DNA of 64,000 nt from Gaertneriomyces semiglobifer (taxonomy: Eukaryota; Chytridiomycota; Chytridiomycetes; Spizellomycetales; Spizellomycetaceae). Under the pieces are notes generated by a model that saw nothing but the letters and a program-made list of their open reading frames with translations, was not told the DNA's origin and did no database searches. The position numbers were made by a program, and so were the translations under genes. The stretch is taken from assembly GCA_025558075.1 (NCBI GenBank), contig JAHLKF010000006.1:372001-436000 (forward strand), given 5' to 3'. The first letter of the stretch is position 1, and each line of letters opens with the position of its first letter. Below, in pieces: positions 46,031 through 57,061 of the stretch.

Positions 46031-46304
46031 CTATGTATTAGATCGGCATTACTGTGAGAGACAGTCAACTCCTTCGGGGCGGTGTTATTTGTTTGTCTCT
46101 GTAGGTATGGGTGAATCCCAAATATTGATCATTGCTGTGGTGCCTTCTTTCAACTGCTTTAGCAATATGCACAGGCTCGATGTGCTGGTTGCAATCCGCC
46201 CTAGCGATATAGAGTAACTACTAGGGCACATCAGGAACTTGTCGAGAAGCCACCTTTGACACCCTCTATTCGAAACATCACTACGCATAACTATGGAGTG
46301 AGAG

Positions 46305-46796
46305 CTACTTTTTAATGGCTTCCTTATCCTTCTTCCCTGCACTCATAGCAACACCGTACACCTTCGTGATTTCAGTCTCAGCTTTCGGATGATGGAAGCG
46401 CCTGTCGAGAATTTGCGCTGGCGGTGGTGGTGGGAAGAACCCATATATTTGATTACTGGTGAGTGGAAGTAGCGGCGGCGTACGAGCCGGAACTACAAAG
46501 AGCGGGAGCCCAGTAGACCGTGAGAAAGTGAAGCAAACTTCAAAACTGAAGGCTGACAGTTCGATCAAACCTTGGTCTTCTATGGGAATGGGATCAAACG
46601 CGGACTTCTCGATCTCTTGTACGGAGATTTTATTGGGTTTCTCGGCTACAACCAAACCTTTTCTCACATTTGGGGTAAGCATGTAGTGTTCGTACACGTG
46701 GTGTCGTCTCATCTCCTTTTTGACGGTTTCGGCGTGGATCATGTCGCGGAACACCGGGTTCGTCGTGATGACGGCTGTCGGCTGTTGTTCGGACAT
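46305..46796 (-). CDS. CFAP144: CFAP144/FAM183-like axonemal microtubule inner protein
   Basis: This is a small protein resembling CFAP144 (FAM183), a protein inside ciliary doublet microtubules. Start at MSEQQPTAVITT; the uninterrupted ORF gives 163 residues. Family-like features are an N-terminal helix block (MIHAETVKKEMRRHHVYEHY), then TPNVRKGLVVAEKP, and a C-terminal SNQIYGFF with DRRFHHPKAETEITKVYG. The segment at 46493-46570 is a 78-nt stretch with GT..AG ends that divides by three. If it is an intron, 137 residues remain and EDQ joins VPARTPPLLPL, which looks more like relatives; if not, a hydrophobic stretch is inserted. The match is by motif memory, not a search. A flagellar role would fit a zoosporic fungus. 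Confidence 0.55.
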   Translation of the reverse strand: MSEQQPTAVITTNPVFRDMIHAETVKKEMRRHHVYEHYMLTPNVRKGLVVAEKPNKISVQEIEKSAFDPIPIEDQGLIELSAFSFEVCFTFSRSTGLPLFVVPARTPPLLPLTSNQIYGFFPPPPPAQILDRRFHHPKAETEITKVYGVAMSAGKKDKEAIKK

Positions 46797-47685
46797 GTTG
46801 TGCGTTTGCAAGCGGGTATTGCAAGCTGTATGAGGTTCTTCTTTGTAGCAACGGTTTAGCGTGTGAGAGCGCTGGATGAAAGATTTGACAACTCGTGATG
46901 GAGATTTATTTTGTCAATTTTTATTTTCCGATGGGCATGGGGTTTTCCACTAATTATAGACGTTAGACTTTGAAGGACAAAGAAATAGTGTTTCGGGGAA
47001 TTCCGGAGGATTGCGGACCTTAAAGGTTGTCCCAAACTCAAGAAGGCAATCGGTGCAGATGTTATAGATGGGTTAACAAGGGAACAGAAGCGCTAGGTTC
47101 ACGGTCAGCTAATCATGTCGTGTTTGCTTCAACTCAGCGTTGGAGTGCGAGACAAGTGCAACGCTCATCAGATAATTACGAAACGCCTGTTTATCCTTTG
47201 ACGTTCGCATGATACACAGTAGTTGTGCAGACTCTCATACTTAATTTGCTGCTACAGTAACGTCTTGGCAGTTGACGACGTAACGTTAAGTTTGAATGCA
47301 GCGCTCTTATTTTCACATCACGTTGAGACAAAGACGTTGCGCTTCGCCTTACGCTAACTCACGATGACCCATAAGAGGATATGAAGTGCATAACTACAAA
47401 TCAATTCCACAAGCCAAAATTAAGATGGACTTCAGCACATCGGCGGAGTTCGACCGCGTCGGTGGTAATGAGATTATGTCATCAAAGGGTTAGGGTTGCC
47501 CGGTAACAACGTCGCGGCGACGGTGAAGATCCGGCAGACGTTTTCTCATCTTTTGTCTGGAGCGTAGGCTAGTCCGACAACGACGCATATACCATCGCAT
47601 ACAGTTACAGGTATGTATCTTGGTGCGATAGCGGGCATCTCGATGACACTTTCATTTATGCTGGTTCTGCAAAGCTTCTCCCAAG
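46797..47685. promoter_or_regulatory. Intergenic region with telobox upstream of COX6A
   Basis: GGGTTAGGGTT, with core TTAGGGTT at 47490-47497, lies 196 bp before the COX6A ATG, followed by a GC-rich GTCGCGGCGACGG patch. Upstream of that the sequence is unremarkable and no gene is seen. Confidence 0.5.
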
Positions 47686-48200
47686 ATGTTCCGTCAAGCT
47701 CTGCGCGCTTTCCCCCGTCGCATGATGTCGACAACCCCGGCACAGTCTGCCGAGTCATACTCTGTGGCTCGCGCAGACTTCCCTCCTCTTCAGAAGGTCA
47801 TGCTGCAGGAAAACTATGAAGCTATGCAGCACGCTCACCGTACGTAACCTCATTGGTCGCCTACTTTGATTGGAATGGCAATTCCCTTAACCATTTGGCT
47901 GTTTATAGACTCTGTGTCTGCTTGGAAGAAGTACAACGCTTTCCTTGTTATTCCCGCTTTGGCTTTGGTTGCTTTCTACACCATCCCTCAAGAAGTCGAG
48001 CATCTTCACCACTTGTCCGAGCACCCCAACACCTTCCAGGCCTACCCCTACATGCGCAAGCGTAAGAACGTATGTGCAGTCATAGTTTATGTGTGTGCTT
48101 TATGCTGTTCATCTGCTGACGGGTTTTACTTACTTAGCCGTACGCTTGGGGAGACGACAACTTGTTCTACAACCCGAACGCCAACCCGAGGCCCGAATAA
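47686..48200 (+). CDS. COX13: Cytochrome c oxidase subunit 6A (Cox13)
   Basis: This is a small nuclear-encoded subunit of respiratory complex IV. Exons 47686-47839, 47909-48069 and 48138-48200 give 125 residues. The first 15-30 residues are basic (FRQALRAFPRRMMS) and look like a mitochondrial targeting signal. The single membrane helix is WKKYNAFLVIPALALVAFYT, preceded by SVSAWKK. The conserved tail reads YPYMRKRKNPYAWGDDNLFYN, joined across the second intron, with the usual NPxxN-like ending. The telobox site upstream is shared with RPL26 and UTP4, which may mean joint control of ribosomal and respiratory genes. Confidence 0.93.
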
Positions 48201-48659
48201 GCTTGTGGAGATCTCTCAGTCACTTGCCCTAGAGGCGATTTTACACAGAAAAAAGACCGAGTGCTTCCCTCCGAATGCAAAAATAACTAATATTCGAGTC
48301 TGATGAGCAAAATCAGATTGCATCCTCTCTGAAAAGAACGTCATATTTTGCCGCTTTGACGAATCCATCGTATTGCGTACCTCCTGAAGTTTGCCCTTGC
48401 CGAAAGCTGGTGTCATTGGATGTTGTGCCTTCAAATCTATGGTTTCTGTTATCAATGGTGCCACAATCTTGGTTCGCATCTAAGCTGCATCTGATGATCA
48501 TATTCCAAGGGTGCGCAGCGGAAGGCGCGATGCATAGATTTATGCTCATCTCTGTCGGATTTTCGTTGATTCCTCAGATCCATTAGACATATGCTATTAC
48601 ACTATACGGTATTCGATGAACCCGTAAAGAGAGTGGATAATCCACTGCTAACGCAGCGA
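48201..48659. other. Intergenic region between COX6A and the Mdm1-like gene ends
   Basis: This is a 459-bp gap between two convergent genes, which should hold both polyadenylation regions. I see no gene or RNA structure in it. Confidence 0.45.
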
Positions 48660-51600
48660 CTACCGAAAATCTCCCTCGGCGACTTCCGGGAAGATCCACT
48701 GAACAATTTCGTCTAGCATCACATACGCAATCTGTCTGTTTAATCTCTGGTTTTGCACCGCGCTCCATATCCGCCCAGCCCCTTTCTTCGCGTTCTGCCG
48801 CCCCACAATACCACCGAGCAACTCGGGCACGATATACTTGAGTCGGCTCTCCGCCTCTAATTTCGCTCGCCGCATCTGATCACCTGTCCGTGGCTGCGCG
48901 GGAACTGCCGGTAGTTGACCTTCCGGCCACACCGTATTTCGCGCCATCTTTAGCCACTCCACCAACCTATCTTCTTCCGCAAGTAATCGAACAGCTTCCG
49001 TAACCCGTCTTTCAACCGCCCCACCGAACAGATTCTGCAAAAGCAGCGCAATGGCTTGACGACGTAACCAGTTGGTTCTGGCGTTGAGATCAAAAAGCTC
49101 AATGAGAAGGTCCAGCACAATATCCACTGTGGATGTAGAACCGGTCGGGGACTTTAACAAGACGGGAGATCGTTGAGGTTGAAATGTCGGGGTCGTTGAG
49201 GGCAACGCTTGACGGGGATGTTCGGTAGAAACATCCAAATAAGATGACGATAAAGATCCTGATTCTCCTTCGGCCCGAGTGAATCTCCTTTGGTTAAGTG
49301 GAACTGTGACATTGTTCGATACATTGACTGCACTCGGTATACCCCCAGTCTCGTCCTCTGGGGAGGCTAGTTGCCGGAACAAAGAATCTAGCACCTCTTG
49401 CCCGCACACGAACTCTCTGACTGGCTCATACCCGCAGATCTCACGTATACTCATCACGGCCTAACAATCGATTCATTGATACTGAGCCAGACATGCTTGA
49501 TCATGAAACGTAACATACCTTCAGCCAGGATTCCAGACCTTTTCGTCTGTCCTCCACGGCATCCTTGCGAAACTTCATAACCCCTGTCAGCACCTTTCCT
49601 GGGAAGTTGAATCTCCCCACTGAGGGCCACTTTTGCTTCAATTCTTGGTGAAGGGTGAAGAATTCGCTATATCGTCGTTGGACAAGCCATTCGGAGGCGA
49701 CCCCATCCGTATTGCGGTGGGAAACAAGTATAGCGAATACTGCATACTTTTTGGAAAGCGATGTATGGACATTGTGGGAAGGAATGCTGACGGTCGTGCT
49801 AGGCTACTCTCCATGACATTAGTCTCCGCGACTTTGCTTCTGTAAATCGCGACAAGGAACCTACCGGTGATAGAAATTCTGCCAGAAGCTGATCTGCAAG
49901 AGCCTTCCTGCGCTGTTTTGCTTGACCCGCTAAAGTTATCAACCCGAGACGCATTAGCTGTAATTCCTGCAATCGATCTTCGGACAAATCTTGCATCTCA
50001 GCCGTCGCAATTGTAGCTTGTAGTTGCCGCTCAGCGTGTTCGTGTTTCTTTATCTGCGACGAGATCTCGTAAAAAGCTGCGGGAAGTTTGACGGTTGTGT
50101 TCAACTCCTCTTCCTCTTGGCTGTTGCGCCGCCATTCAGAAGCCGTTGGTTGACCTGTAGTTGTAGGGTCTGAGGAAAGCATGTCATCGCGAGGAAAGGA
50201 AAGAATCTCCTGAGTAAGCTCCGCGCCCTGAGCACTAATATCTGCTTTGAGATTTCGCGGTTCGGCTCCAGTAAGTTCATCTTGCTTGACATCAACCAAT
50301 GTATCGATGCTTTTTGTAAACTTCAGGGATTTGCTGCTTTTCTTTGTACTTCCCCCAGACAGTGACCTCATGAGTTTTGGCTTCAGAAAGCCCCTAAAGG
50401 TCCCGCTTGTAGACGGTTTTGCGATGCAAGTGTCGTCTTCCGGTTCGCTCAATGCACCCATTTTTGTGCGGCTGAACTCGCCATCGGAACCCGCGCCACT
50501 AACTCGGTCCGCCGACCGGCTCTTTTTCTTGAGCAAGGAGCGTTTACCAAACACTGCATCCTCATCTCCGCTAAGAATAGCAGTCAACTCTGCCTCGACG
50601 TTATCAGTGGAGTCTGAGCGCAATGGTATCAGATCAATCGGCCGCGCGTCGCCCAGGAACCGCTGCCAGCTCGATTTGCGTCTCCGATTCCGGAACATGC
50701 TCATCAGGGGCTTGCTCTGCTTCTCCATCACTTCGGGAACAGAGTCCAACTGGGTCGGGATCCTGTCACTCTCCGACGATAACCCGCTCTTGGAAGCCTC
50801 ATTTGCAACGTTGTTCGGAAAAGTCTCTTCGCCAGCGCTATCTTGCATTCGATGCGCCAAAAGTCTTCGATAGATATTACTACGTAAAAATCCCACATAA
50901 TCTTCTCGTTCCAGAACGGAAAACACTTGTATTTGCGAATACTGAAGGGTTTGCAGTGCCTCTGCCACGCTATCCGTGCCGTTGGTATCGGTGGCGTAGG
51001 CCAAACGACTCAGACGATCACGCAATCCATCGTCCACGATAACCTTGAGAGGGGCATCGGGCGCAAAGTGCTCTTGATAAACGCCAGCAAGATCTTCCCG
51101 AAAAATTCCGGCTTCTACCGCCAAACTCGCACTCTCTTCATCCATTTCATCAATATTCCACTGCTTGCTAAGACCATTTAATGTCATCCAACACTGGAGA
51201 TAAGACAGTCTACCCTCTTGATCCATGTACTCCGTGAAATAGGATAGCAATAGCGGGTCGTTCAATATTTCCCGAATGTCTGGACGGCGATTAAGCGTAG
51301 GTGTATAATTCGAGACCTTGGACCGCCCGCCCAGCGCAACAATCCGTTTCTCAGCCCTTTTCAACGCGACCTGCAAGCGATTGAGATATATTCTAGTGTC
51401 GGCAACTTTGACGCCATTGATAATATCAGAGCTTCTACAATTGGCGATTTCACGCCGCTTCGTAAGAAGTTCGGTAGAGATCATGTCGCGAATCCTGAGG
51501 GCATCCAATAAATTATCACACTGTTTAATCATCTTTACGAATTCCTCAAAGGTGCGCCGTTGGGGAACGTCAGTGCTAGATGTTTGGTTTGCGAGGACAT

Positions 51601-52585
51601 TATCTCTATCTAGCGCTTCCCGTATTTTTCGGAGCAGAACTTGCTCCTCTTGAACCATCGCCTGTGTCAACATACATATCATTTGATTCCAGTAATCCGG
51701 AGCGACCAGCATGTCTATCAGAGGCAATAACACCTTGCACACCAGAATTTCACGAATCAAGAATCTAAAGGTCCGGCTCCTACACTCTTCCGGCGGAAAT
51801 ATCAATGGTAAGATCTTTTCAACAACATGCCGCAAATACGCCAACTCCAAAGGAACCGTCGGCGTGGGGTTGGCGGATATCGCAGGATGCAGTCGTCCAC
51901 CGCGGTATTGACTCGCCAGCTGACAGTCTAGCTCATTCGATTCTGTCACGGACCTCTGAAGCCGCTGTCCACGCAGCGCCTGCTCGGCACGATGGTACTC
52001 GGTAATATGTGTCGTCAACAACGGAACAGCGCGATTGATGACAAACTGGACAAAGTCGACGCTCGATAACCGGTTTTTGATCGTCGCAAGCGCACGATAT
52101 AAAAGCTTGTCCACGTGGTTGGGGAATGTCGGATCGGGTGTAATGTATTGGCTGAACCAGCTTGCGATAAAATCCCGAAGAATGTACGACTGAATATCAT
52201 CCAACACGGTCTGAATACTGGCATTCTGCACGAGAGCGCTACGCTGTGATGGGGCACTTTCTTTTCGCCGCCTGTACAAGTATGCTTGCCAATCTCTCGG
52301 TCGTGTAAACCGCAGGGCACGTCGAGTCACAGGCGCGGCCGGTAACAATGCTGGTCGACGCTGGAAGGCGTGCCACCAGCCATACAGCACTATCGCACCG
52401 ATGAGAACAAAGATATAGTATGCTACCCAATAGAGAAGCCGGTATGTGAAAGCAAACTGGGCAACGACAAAGATAAACAGAGTAGCAATGGGGTGCTGCA
52501 GCGCTCGTGTCCCAGCATACTCGAGCACATTGTAGCAGGTTCTAAGCCTAGTAACTACTGTATGAAGCACCCCATGGTCAGGCAT
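48660..52585 (-). CDS. MDM1: Mdm1/SNX13-type PXA-RGS-PX-nexin C protein
   Basis: This is an ER-anchored sorting nexin of the SNX13/14/19/25 and yeast Mdm1 class, which tethers ER to vacuole/endosome or lipid droplets. Exons 52585-49865, 49803-49519 and 49460-48660 give 1,268 residues. Two N-terminal hydrophobic segments (TLFIFVVAQFAFTYRLLYWV; IFVLIGAIVLYGW) anchor it. A PXA domain lies near 115-310 (DDIQSYILRDFIASWFSQYI), an RGS-like domain near 438-576 (DPLLLSYFTEYMDQEGRL), and a PX domain is built across exon 2 (KKYAVFAILVSHR, QRRYSEFFTLHQELKQKWP). The C-terminal nexin domain includes TNWLRRQAIALLLQNLFGG. Splicing of the PX exon is confirmed by frame and motif. Whether it is Mdm1 or SNX25-like needs a tree. 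Confidence 0.9.
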
Positions 52586-52906
52586 GACCTCTCTGCGTTG
52601 ATACCATTGATTCCTCACGCAAGAGCAAGTCCTACATGCGGTAGCTCAAAGGTGTGAGGTCCTGTTCGAGTTCTGACGAGTCTTTGGATCTTCGTAACAT
52701 TGGCTTATCGATCACACACTCTACATCTCGGTTTGCTGCAATGCTCTTGCTACAACCTCAACGAACACACCGGACCATAATCATAAATACGCAGACACCA
52801 AGTATATTGAAGTAACAAAGTGTACAACAGTAAATAGATGCGTGCCGAATGTCCTTGGGAGGGGACGCACAAGGTTCGGACGACTTGCGGGGACAGCTTC
52901 CATCGC
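52586..52906. other. Short intergenic region between Mdm1-like start and RPS13 end
   Basis: This 320-bp gap must contain the Mdm1-like promoter and the RPS13 3' end. A TAGCTCAAAGGTG and TGTTCGAGTTC pair near 52644 and 52670 resembles tRNA promoter boxes but cannot be folded into a full tRNA. Nothing else is seen. Confidence 0.45.
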
Positions 52907-53641
52907 TTAAGCGACAAGGGTGGAAGCAGTGGAAGACTCGCTGTAAAGAACCCAGCGTCAGTATTCTGATTGACGACGATTATAGAGCAAACACTCAGCC
53001 CCGAGGGGCCAAGAGTAACCCATATAATGCCCAGTTTAATTCACACGAATGCACTGCACATCGGCATACTTTCATGTGAAAGCGCGATGGCAAAACGAGC
53101 ACGTGCATCGTGGAATGCTACAGAAGCAACAACAAAGGGACACAGATACTTACTACTTCCAGTTGGGGGCCAACTGACCAGTCTTCTTGTAGTAACGAGC
53201 CAAACGGTGGACACGGGACTCGATCAAAATGAGACGGAACTTGGCATCACAGTCCTTCCTGTTACGCTCAAGGTGACGACGGACAGCGACAGCCTTCTTG
53301 ATAAGGTGGTACAAGTCCTCGGGGAGCTCAGGGGCAAGACCGGAAGACTTCAAGATACGAAGAATCTTGTTACCGGTGACGTTGCGAACCTGGGCAACAC
53401 CGTGCTGGTCCCTAATATGCACTCATCAAAAACTGCATCGCAGCCTTCTCCAACTGTCACCAAAATAGATAACCAACCTGAGGATGACACCAATCTGGGA
53501 AGGGCTCAAACCCTTCTTGGCCAACTTGCAGATCTGCTCAACGACCTCCTCGGGAGTAACCTTCAACCATGAAGGGGGAGTACGACGGTAGGGCAGCGCA
53601 GAGCTGGAGATACCCTTTCCGGGAGCGTGCATACGACCCAT
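52907..53641 (-). CDS. RPS13: 40S ribosomal protein S13 (uS15)
   Basis: This is a small-subunit ribosomal protein that binds the central domain of 18S rRNA. Three coding exons, 53641-53478, 53411-53154 and 52940-52907, give 151 residues, the usual family length. The start [70 protein letters not shown] and the ending [14 protein letters not shown] are all canonical. The last exon codes only 11 residues; without its 213-nt intron (52941-53153) the protein would stop at NWK. A 5'-UTR intron at 53648-53706 is likely, placing the start ATG directly after a splice site. Confidence 0.96.
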
Positions 53642-54101
53642 CTTGACCTGCACCTCACATATTAGCTTTTCGTAAATCCGGCATGCCTTAATAACCAGCA
53701 ACTTACAGATTTCTAGCGCTAGGAAGGCGTAGATAAGGGTTAGTTCGGCTCGTCGAAGGAGGTAGACGAGATGCGAAGTGATGAAAGTGGAAGAGAAGGG
53801 AAAGTGTCCGCAGCTGTTTGCTGAAAAGTCGTTGGCGATTTTTTGAGTCGCGTCATGTGACTTGCTTGCTTATGCAATTGCTTCGAGACACGTCGCGCGC
53901 AATTTATTTTTAACTTTTCGGTTGGTGTGCACTCAACCAACAGTGCACTGCTATAATTGCTGCCAAAAAAGCCTTTATACATGGTGATTCTACTGGACTA
54001 ACAGCTAGCGGGTGCCCGTCATGCAGGCCTACATGTCTACTTGTTAAAGACTGTTTGCGCTGCGCTTCGCTCGTTCAATACCCTTGCGCAGAGTCCCATA
54101 C
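53642..54101. promoter_or_regulatory. RPS13 promoter with CATGTGAC and GCTTATGCAA elements
   Basis: GTCATGTGAC at 53852-53861 and GCTTATGCAA at 53868-53877 lie 211-236 bp upstream of the RPS13 ATG. The phrase GACTTGCTTATGCAAT is almost identical to the UTP4 promoter (GACTTGCTTATGCAATA at 36895), including the flanking ACATGACTT / CATGTGACTT. A likely 5'-UTR intron of 59 nt (53648-53706) sits just before the ATG. Confidence 0.6.
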
Positions 54102-55343
54102 TCAAGCAACCAACGGCTCGTTCAGGTTCCTATCATTTCTAACCTGCTTCCGCTGCTCTTGTCGTGATTGTTGCTTGGGTAACGTTTGATCTTCCTCCAC
54201 ATTCACTTCAGCATCATCCAGCGTCCTCAATCCTACCCTTAACCGTTCCTCATACACCTTCCCTTCCAAGTCGCTTCTCACACCCTCTAGAATACCCATT
54301 GCCTTCCGCGCCACGTCCTCAAACGTCTCTTTATATACCTCGCTTCCCAGCCGCCCCTTCACAACCGCTCCCCACATACACGCAGCAGCAAGGCCAATCC
54401 ATCCCGTGCGTTGCAAAACGATTTCGCTACCTGCAGCACTCAAAAGACCAGAATACGCCACTGCTACGATGGCAGCCGAAACACTGCCGGTCACATACGC
54501 AGGTATGATTGCTTTATCCGCGCTTTCCCCTTTGTCCAAGCGTTCAAGCGCCTCGACGAGCGCGGAGAGTCGCTTGTAATCTGACTTTACGACAGACGGT
54601 ATTGGTAGCCCCAGGGATTTGCGATCGGCAATCCAGTAGGAGATGGATGCTAAACTGGACCGACATTGTGATAGGAGTGATCGAAATTGTGTGAGGAATT
54701 GTGAATGGCCGTGTTGCTTGGAGGCGTGGTACGCCGTATAAATGGACAGGGCGGAGAATGTGGATGTGATGACTGTTCGGGATACTATTAATTGAGAAGA
54801 GCTGGGTCCAACTTCTGTCGATTGATTTGTGCCAGTTTCAGCCTTGTCATTGTTGTCTGCCGTTTGTACAGGGTCTGCCATATCCACTCCCTCCGGAGAA
54901 GTACGCTCCCGTTCTGATTGTTGACCAACTCCCGATGGTGATGATGCTGAAGTTGAAGCTTTGTTCCGTTTCTGTGCGGATTCCTTCTCCTTCTTCTGAC
55001 GTTGATCCTCTTCTTCTCTTCTTGCTCTTTCACGCTCCCGCTCCCGCTCCCTTTCTCGTCGCATCTCAGTCTCCGCGCTGCTTGTCAAGAAAACTTTCAT
55101 AGCTTCTACCGCCACCTTTCCGACGCTTTCCACCATCGCTCGTTTCCAGATCCCATCCCCTTCCCTGTTACTACCGGAGTCGTCCTTCTCAGCCTTTGGC
55201 TTCTTTGAGTCCAGATGTTCCTGTAAAATCCTGGGCGCAAACTCTACCAACTCTCGGAAAGTCTCCGATAGGGAATACGTGTTGCCGTACCGGTCGTAAA
55301 GCTCGCTCGGAAACGCTAGATCGTCGTAGAGAACTGTCGCCAT
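54102..55343 (-). CDS. Unrecognised protein with charged coiled coil and hydrophobic segments
   Basis: I do not recognise this 413-residue, single-exon protein. The start is at MATVLYDDLAFPSEL, with an alternative Met seven codons upstream. Residues about 100-140 are a charged Arg/Glu-rich coiled coil (RERERERERARREEEDQR). A Ser/Thr-rich stretch follows. The second half has hydrophobic segments that may cross or dip into a membrane: IVSRTVITSTFSALSIYTAY, IIPAYVTGSVSAAIVAVAYS and GWIGLAAACMWGAVV. The C-terminus is Gln/Arg-rich. Codon use is like its neighbours, and the length and lack of stops make it very likely a real gene. Its function cannot be read from the sequence. Confidence 0.72.
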   Translation of the reverse strand: MATVLYDDLAFPSELYDRYGNTYSLSETFRELVEFAPRILQEHLDSKKPKAEKDDSGSNREGDGIWKRAMVESVGKVAVEAMKVFLTSSAETEMRRERERERERERARREEEDQRQKKEKESAQKRNKASTSASSPSGVGQQSERERTSPEGVDMADPVQTADNNDKAETGTNQSTEVGPSSSQLIVSRTVITSTFSALSIYTAYHASKQHGHSQFLTQFRSLLSQCRSSLASISYWIADRKSLGLPIPSVVKSDYKRLSALVEALERLDKGESADKAIIPAYVTGSVSAAIVAVAYSGLLSAAGSEIVLQRTGWIGLAAACMWGAVVKGRLGSEVYKETFEDVARKAMGILEGVRSDLEGKVYEERLRVGLRTLDDAEVNVEEDQTLPKQQSRQEQRKQVRNDRNLNEPLVA

Positions 55344-57053
55344 TTTCTTGTATGTCGAGTACAATTCCGCAAACTAATGCCGTCCAGCGTTAATTCGAAT
55401 CCGTGTCAAAATTCTTGGCGCACCTTGTCAACTGCCATTAATTTTAATATGGAATCGGGGAAAGCACCAATCCGACGCATAGCTTGAGCGCTCAAGAGGA
55501 GCCCATGCTTACTTACATGAGGACATATAGTTCATATGGTTCATGGTTGGAGATACGCACATGAAAAATTCCCGACCAGGTAAATCAGCGAACCCAGCTC
55601 CTGATTCACGAAGCAGTACGCCTGAGTCATGAAAGCAGACAAAGATCGGGAAGACAAGGGCCAGCAGAACAGCGGATCTCGGAAGTTTCGTCGTCAACAA
55701 ACGCCCCTCCAATGATCTCTGATCGGCGGAAGGAACTGGCTCGTCTCATCAGTCAATCTCAGTACATGCGACCCATCTGGTTTCGCTGAATACTAGAATG
55801 GGGTAGAAATTGGACAACGCACAACCCCTTGCTGGCGAAAAATCCTACCGATAGAACACTGCAAACGGCAGGATTAAAGGCTTCGCTCAACCTGCGCGAG
55901 ACATTAATTTAATGGTATCCAGGTGTTATCAGTTCATGTGTTAGTCGAGTAGAATATGACGCGCATCAGTGAAACCGCTTCTCTGTCTGCCCATGGCACG
56001 CACAACGGAAGGACTTTCGAATATTGAAATGTGGAAATGAAAGCGCCTTGCGCATTTAGCGGCGAGAGGCAGATGTCGCCCTATTTCTTTGAGATCGGTT
56101 CTGTTCCGACCATTTACTGTGCATGACCCGACACAACCGGTATCCCGCCATGCTCCATCTGAGGTCTTGACAAATGGTATTGAATGCCTCTTCCCGGATG
56201 GCCGCCTCAAGCAGGTAATCGATCTTGATGTTGGCCTCAGCCGGATGACTGGAAAAGCCGCCGACTTCTGTTTGCAAACGTTCCGGCGTAGCATTTTGGC
56301 CGTGAGGGCATTTTGGAGCTCTCGGGTATATAGCATTGGTTCAATACAAGCGCTAAGCCACCAGTGGGACAGTGCCGAATTTGCTATCCTATGAGCTTTT
56401 TTTTGGCAGGACTCGCTTGCTTCTTCAACGACCAACAAAGGCAGTTAAATTGCCGAAATTGTCGAGGTAAGGGGGTCCGAGGATCCCATTCCAAGAAGTT
56501 CTCCCAATTCATCGCAAGAGGCAGGGGCCATCAGGAGAGGCAGGGATCATCAGAAGAGGCAGAGACCTGCCTACATTTACCCGCCCAACAGGCTGCGGTT
56601 TACTTCGACCGGAGCAACGTTCTCAAAACCAAAAGCGCGAAGGACAACTTGGCGATGCTGCGTCGGAGTTACGTAATCGCCCGTCGGCGTAACTGAGCGC
56701 GTTCAATTCAGACGTGATGAATACTGTTAATCCTCCGCAACATCATTTTCCCTCATCTTATTACTTTTGCAAAGGAGTCTCTAAATAAATCACATTCATC
56801 ACAGAGGGGCGGTGCGCCAGCGAGTGTATTGATCGTGTGTGGGCTTGGGTGTGAAGATCTGACTGGGGTCATGGTCGTTGCGTAGATAGTCGTTATGTGC
56901 GAATCGCCGTGTGTTCCACAAACAAAAAACGTAGGAGGGAAATCTAAAGCGACAAAAAATATTGATGTAGTTTCCCAAAACTAAGTTTCTCCTATAACGC
57001 TCTCCATGGTTTGAATTTACGTACTAAAAGAACCGGGGCATCTGTGGGGGCTG
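55344..57053. other. Intergenic region, 1.7 kb, no gene recognised
   Basis: Minus-strand ORFs at 55509-55712 and 55941-56438 lack ATG starts and family motifs. A short 19-bp tandem repeat at 56516-56572 is annotated separately. The right-hand part contains the TATA box and upstream region of the gene starting at 58025. Confidence 0.45.
56516..56572. repeat. Short tandem repeat, 19-bp unit, three copies
   Basis: Units begin AAGAGGCAGG (56516), GAGAGGCAGG (56535) and AAGAGGCAGA (56554), each followed by a CATCAG-like end in the first two copies; the third has diverged. No gene overlaps it. Confidence 0.7.
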
Positions 57054-57061
57054 TATAAAAG
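57054..57061 (+). promoter_or_regulatory. Probable TATA box of the gene at 58025
   Basis: TATAAAAG in GGCTGTATAAAAGACC is followed about 20-30 bp later by an A/C-rich stretch typical of a fungal transcription start region. The next clear long ORF begins 960 bp downstream. Confidence 0.55.

Noticed and set aside
52640..52690. tRNA-like A and B boxes (TAGCTCAAAGGTG, TGTTCGAGTTC)
   Set aside because: The box spacing is too short and no acceptor or anticodon stem can be formed around them.
55385..55430. TTCGAATCC resembling a tRNA T-loop
   Set aside because: No A box lies upstream at the right distance and the flanks do not pair.
55509..55712. Minus-strand ORF with a signal-peptide-like segment
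   Set aside because: It starts at TTG and ends quickly; likely chance hydrophobicity.
55941..56438. 165-codon minus-strand ORF
   Set aside because: It starts at TTG, composition is random-like, and no splice chain supplies a start.
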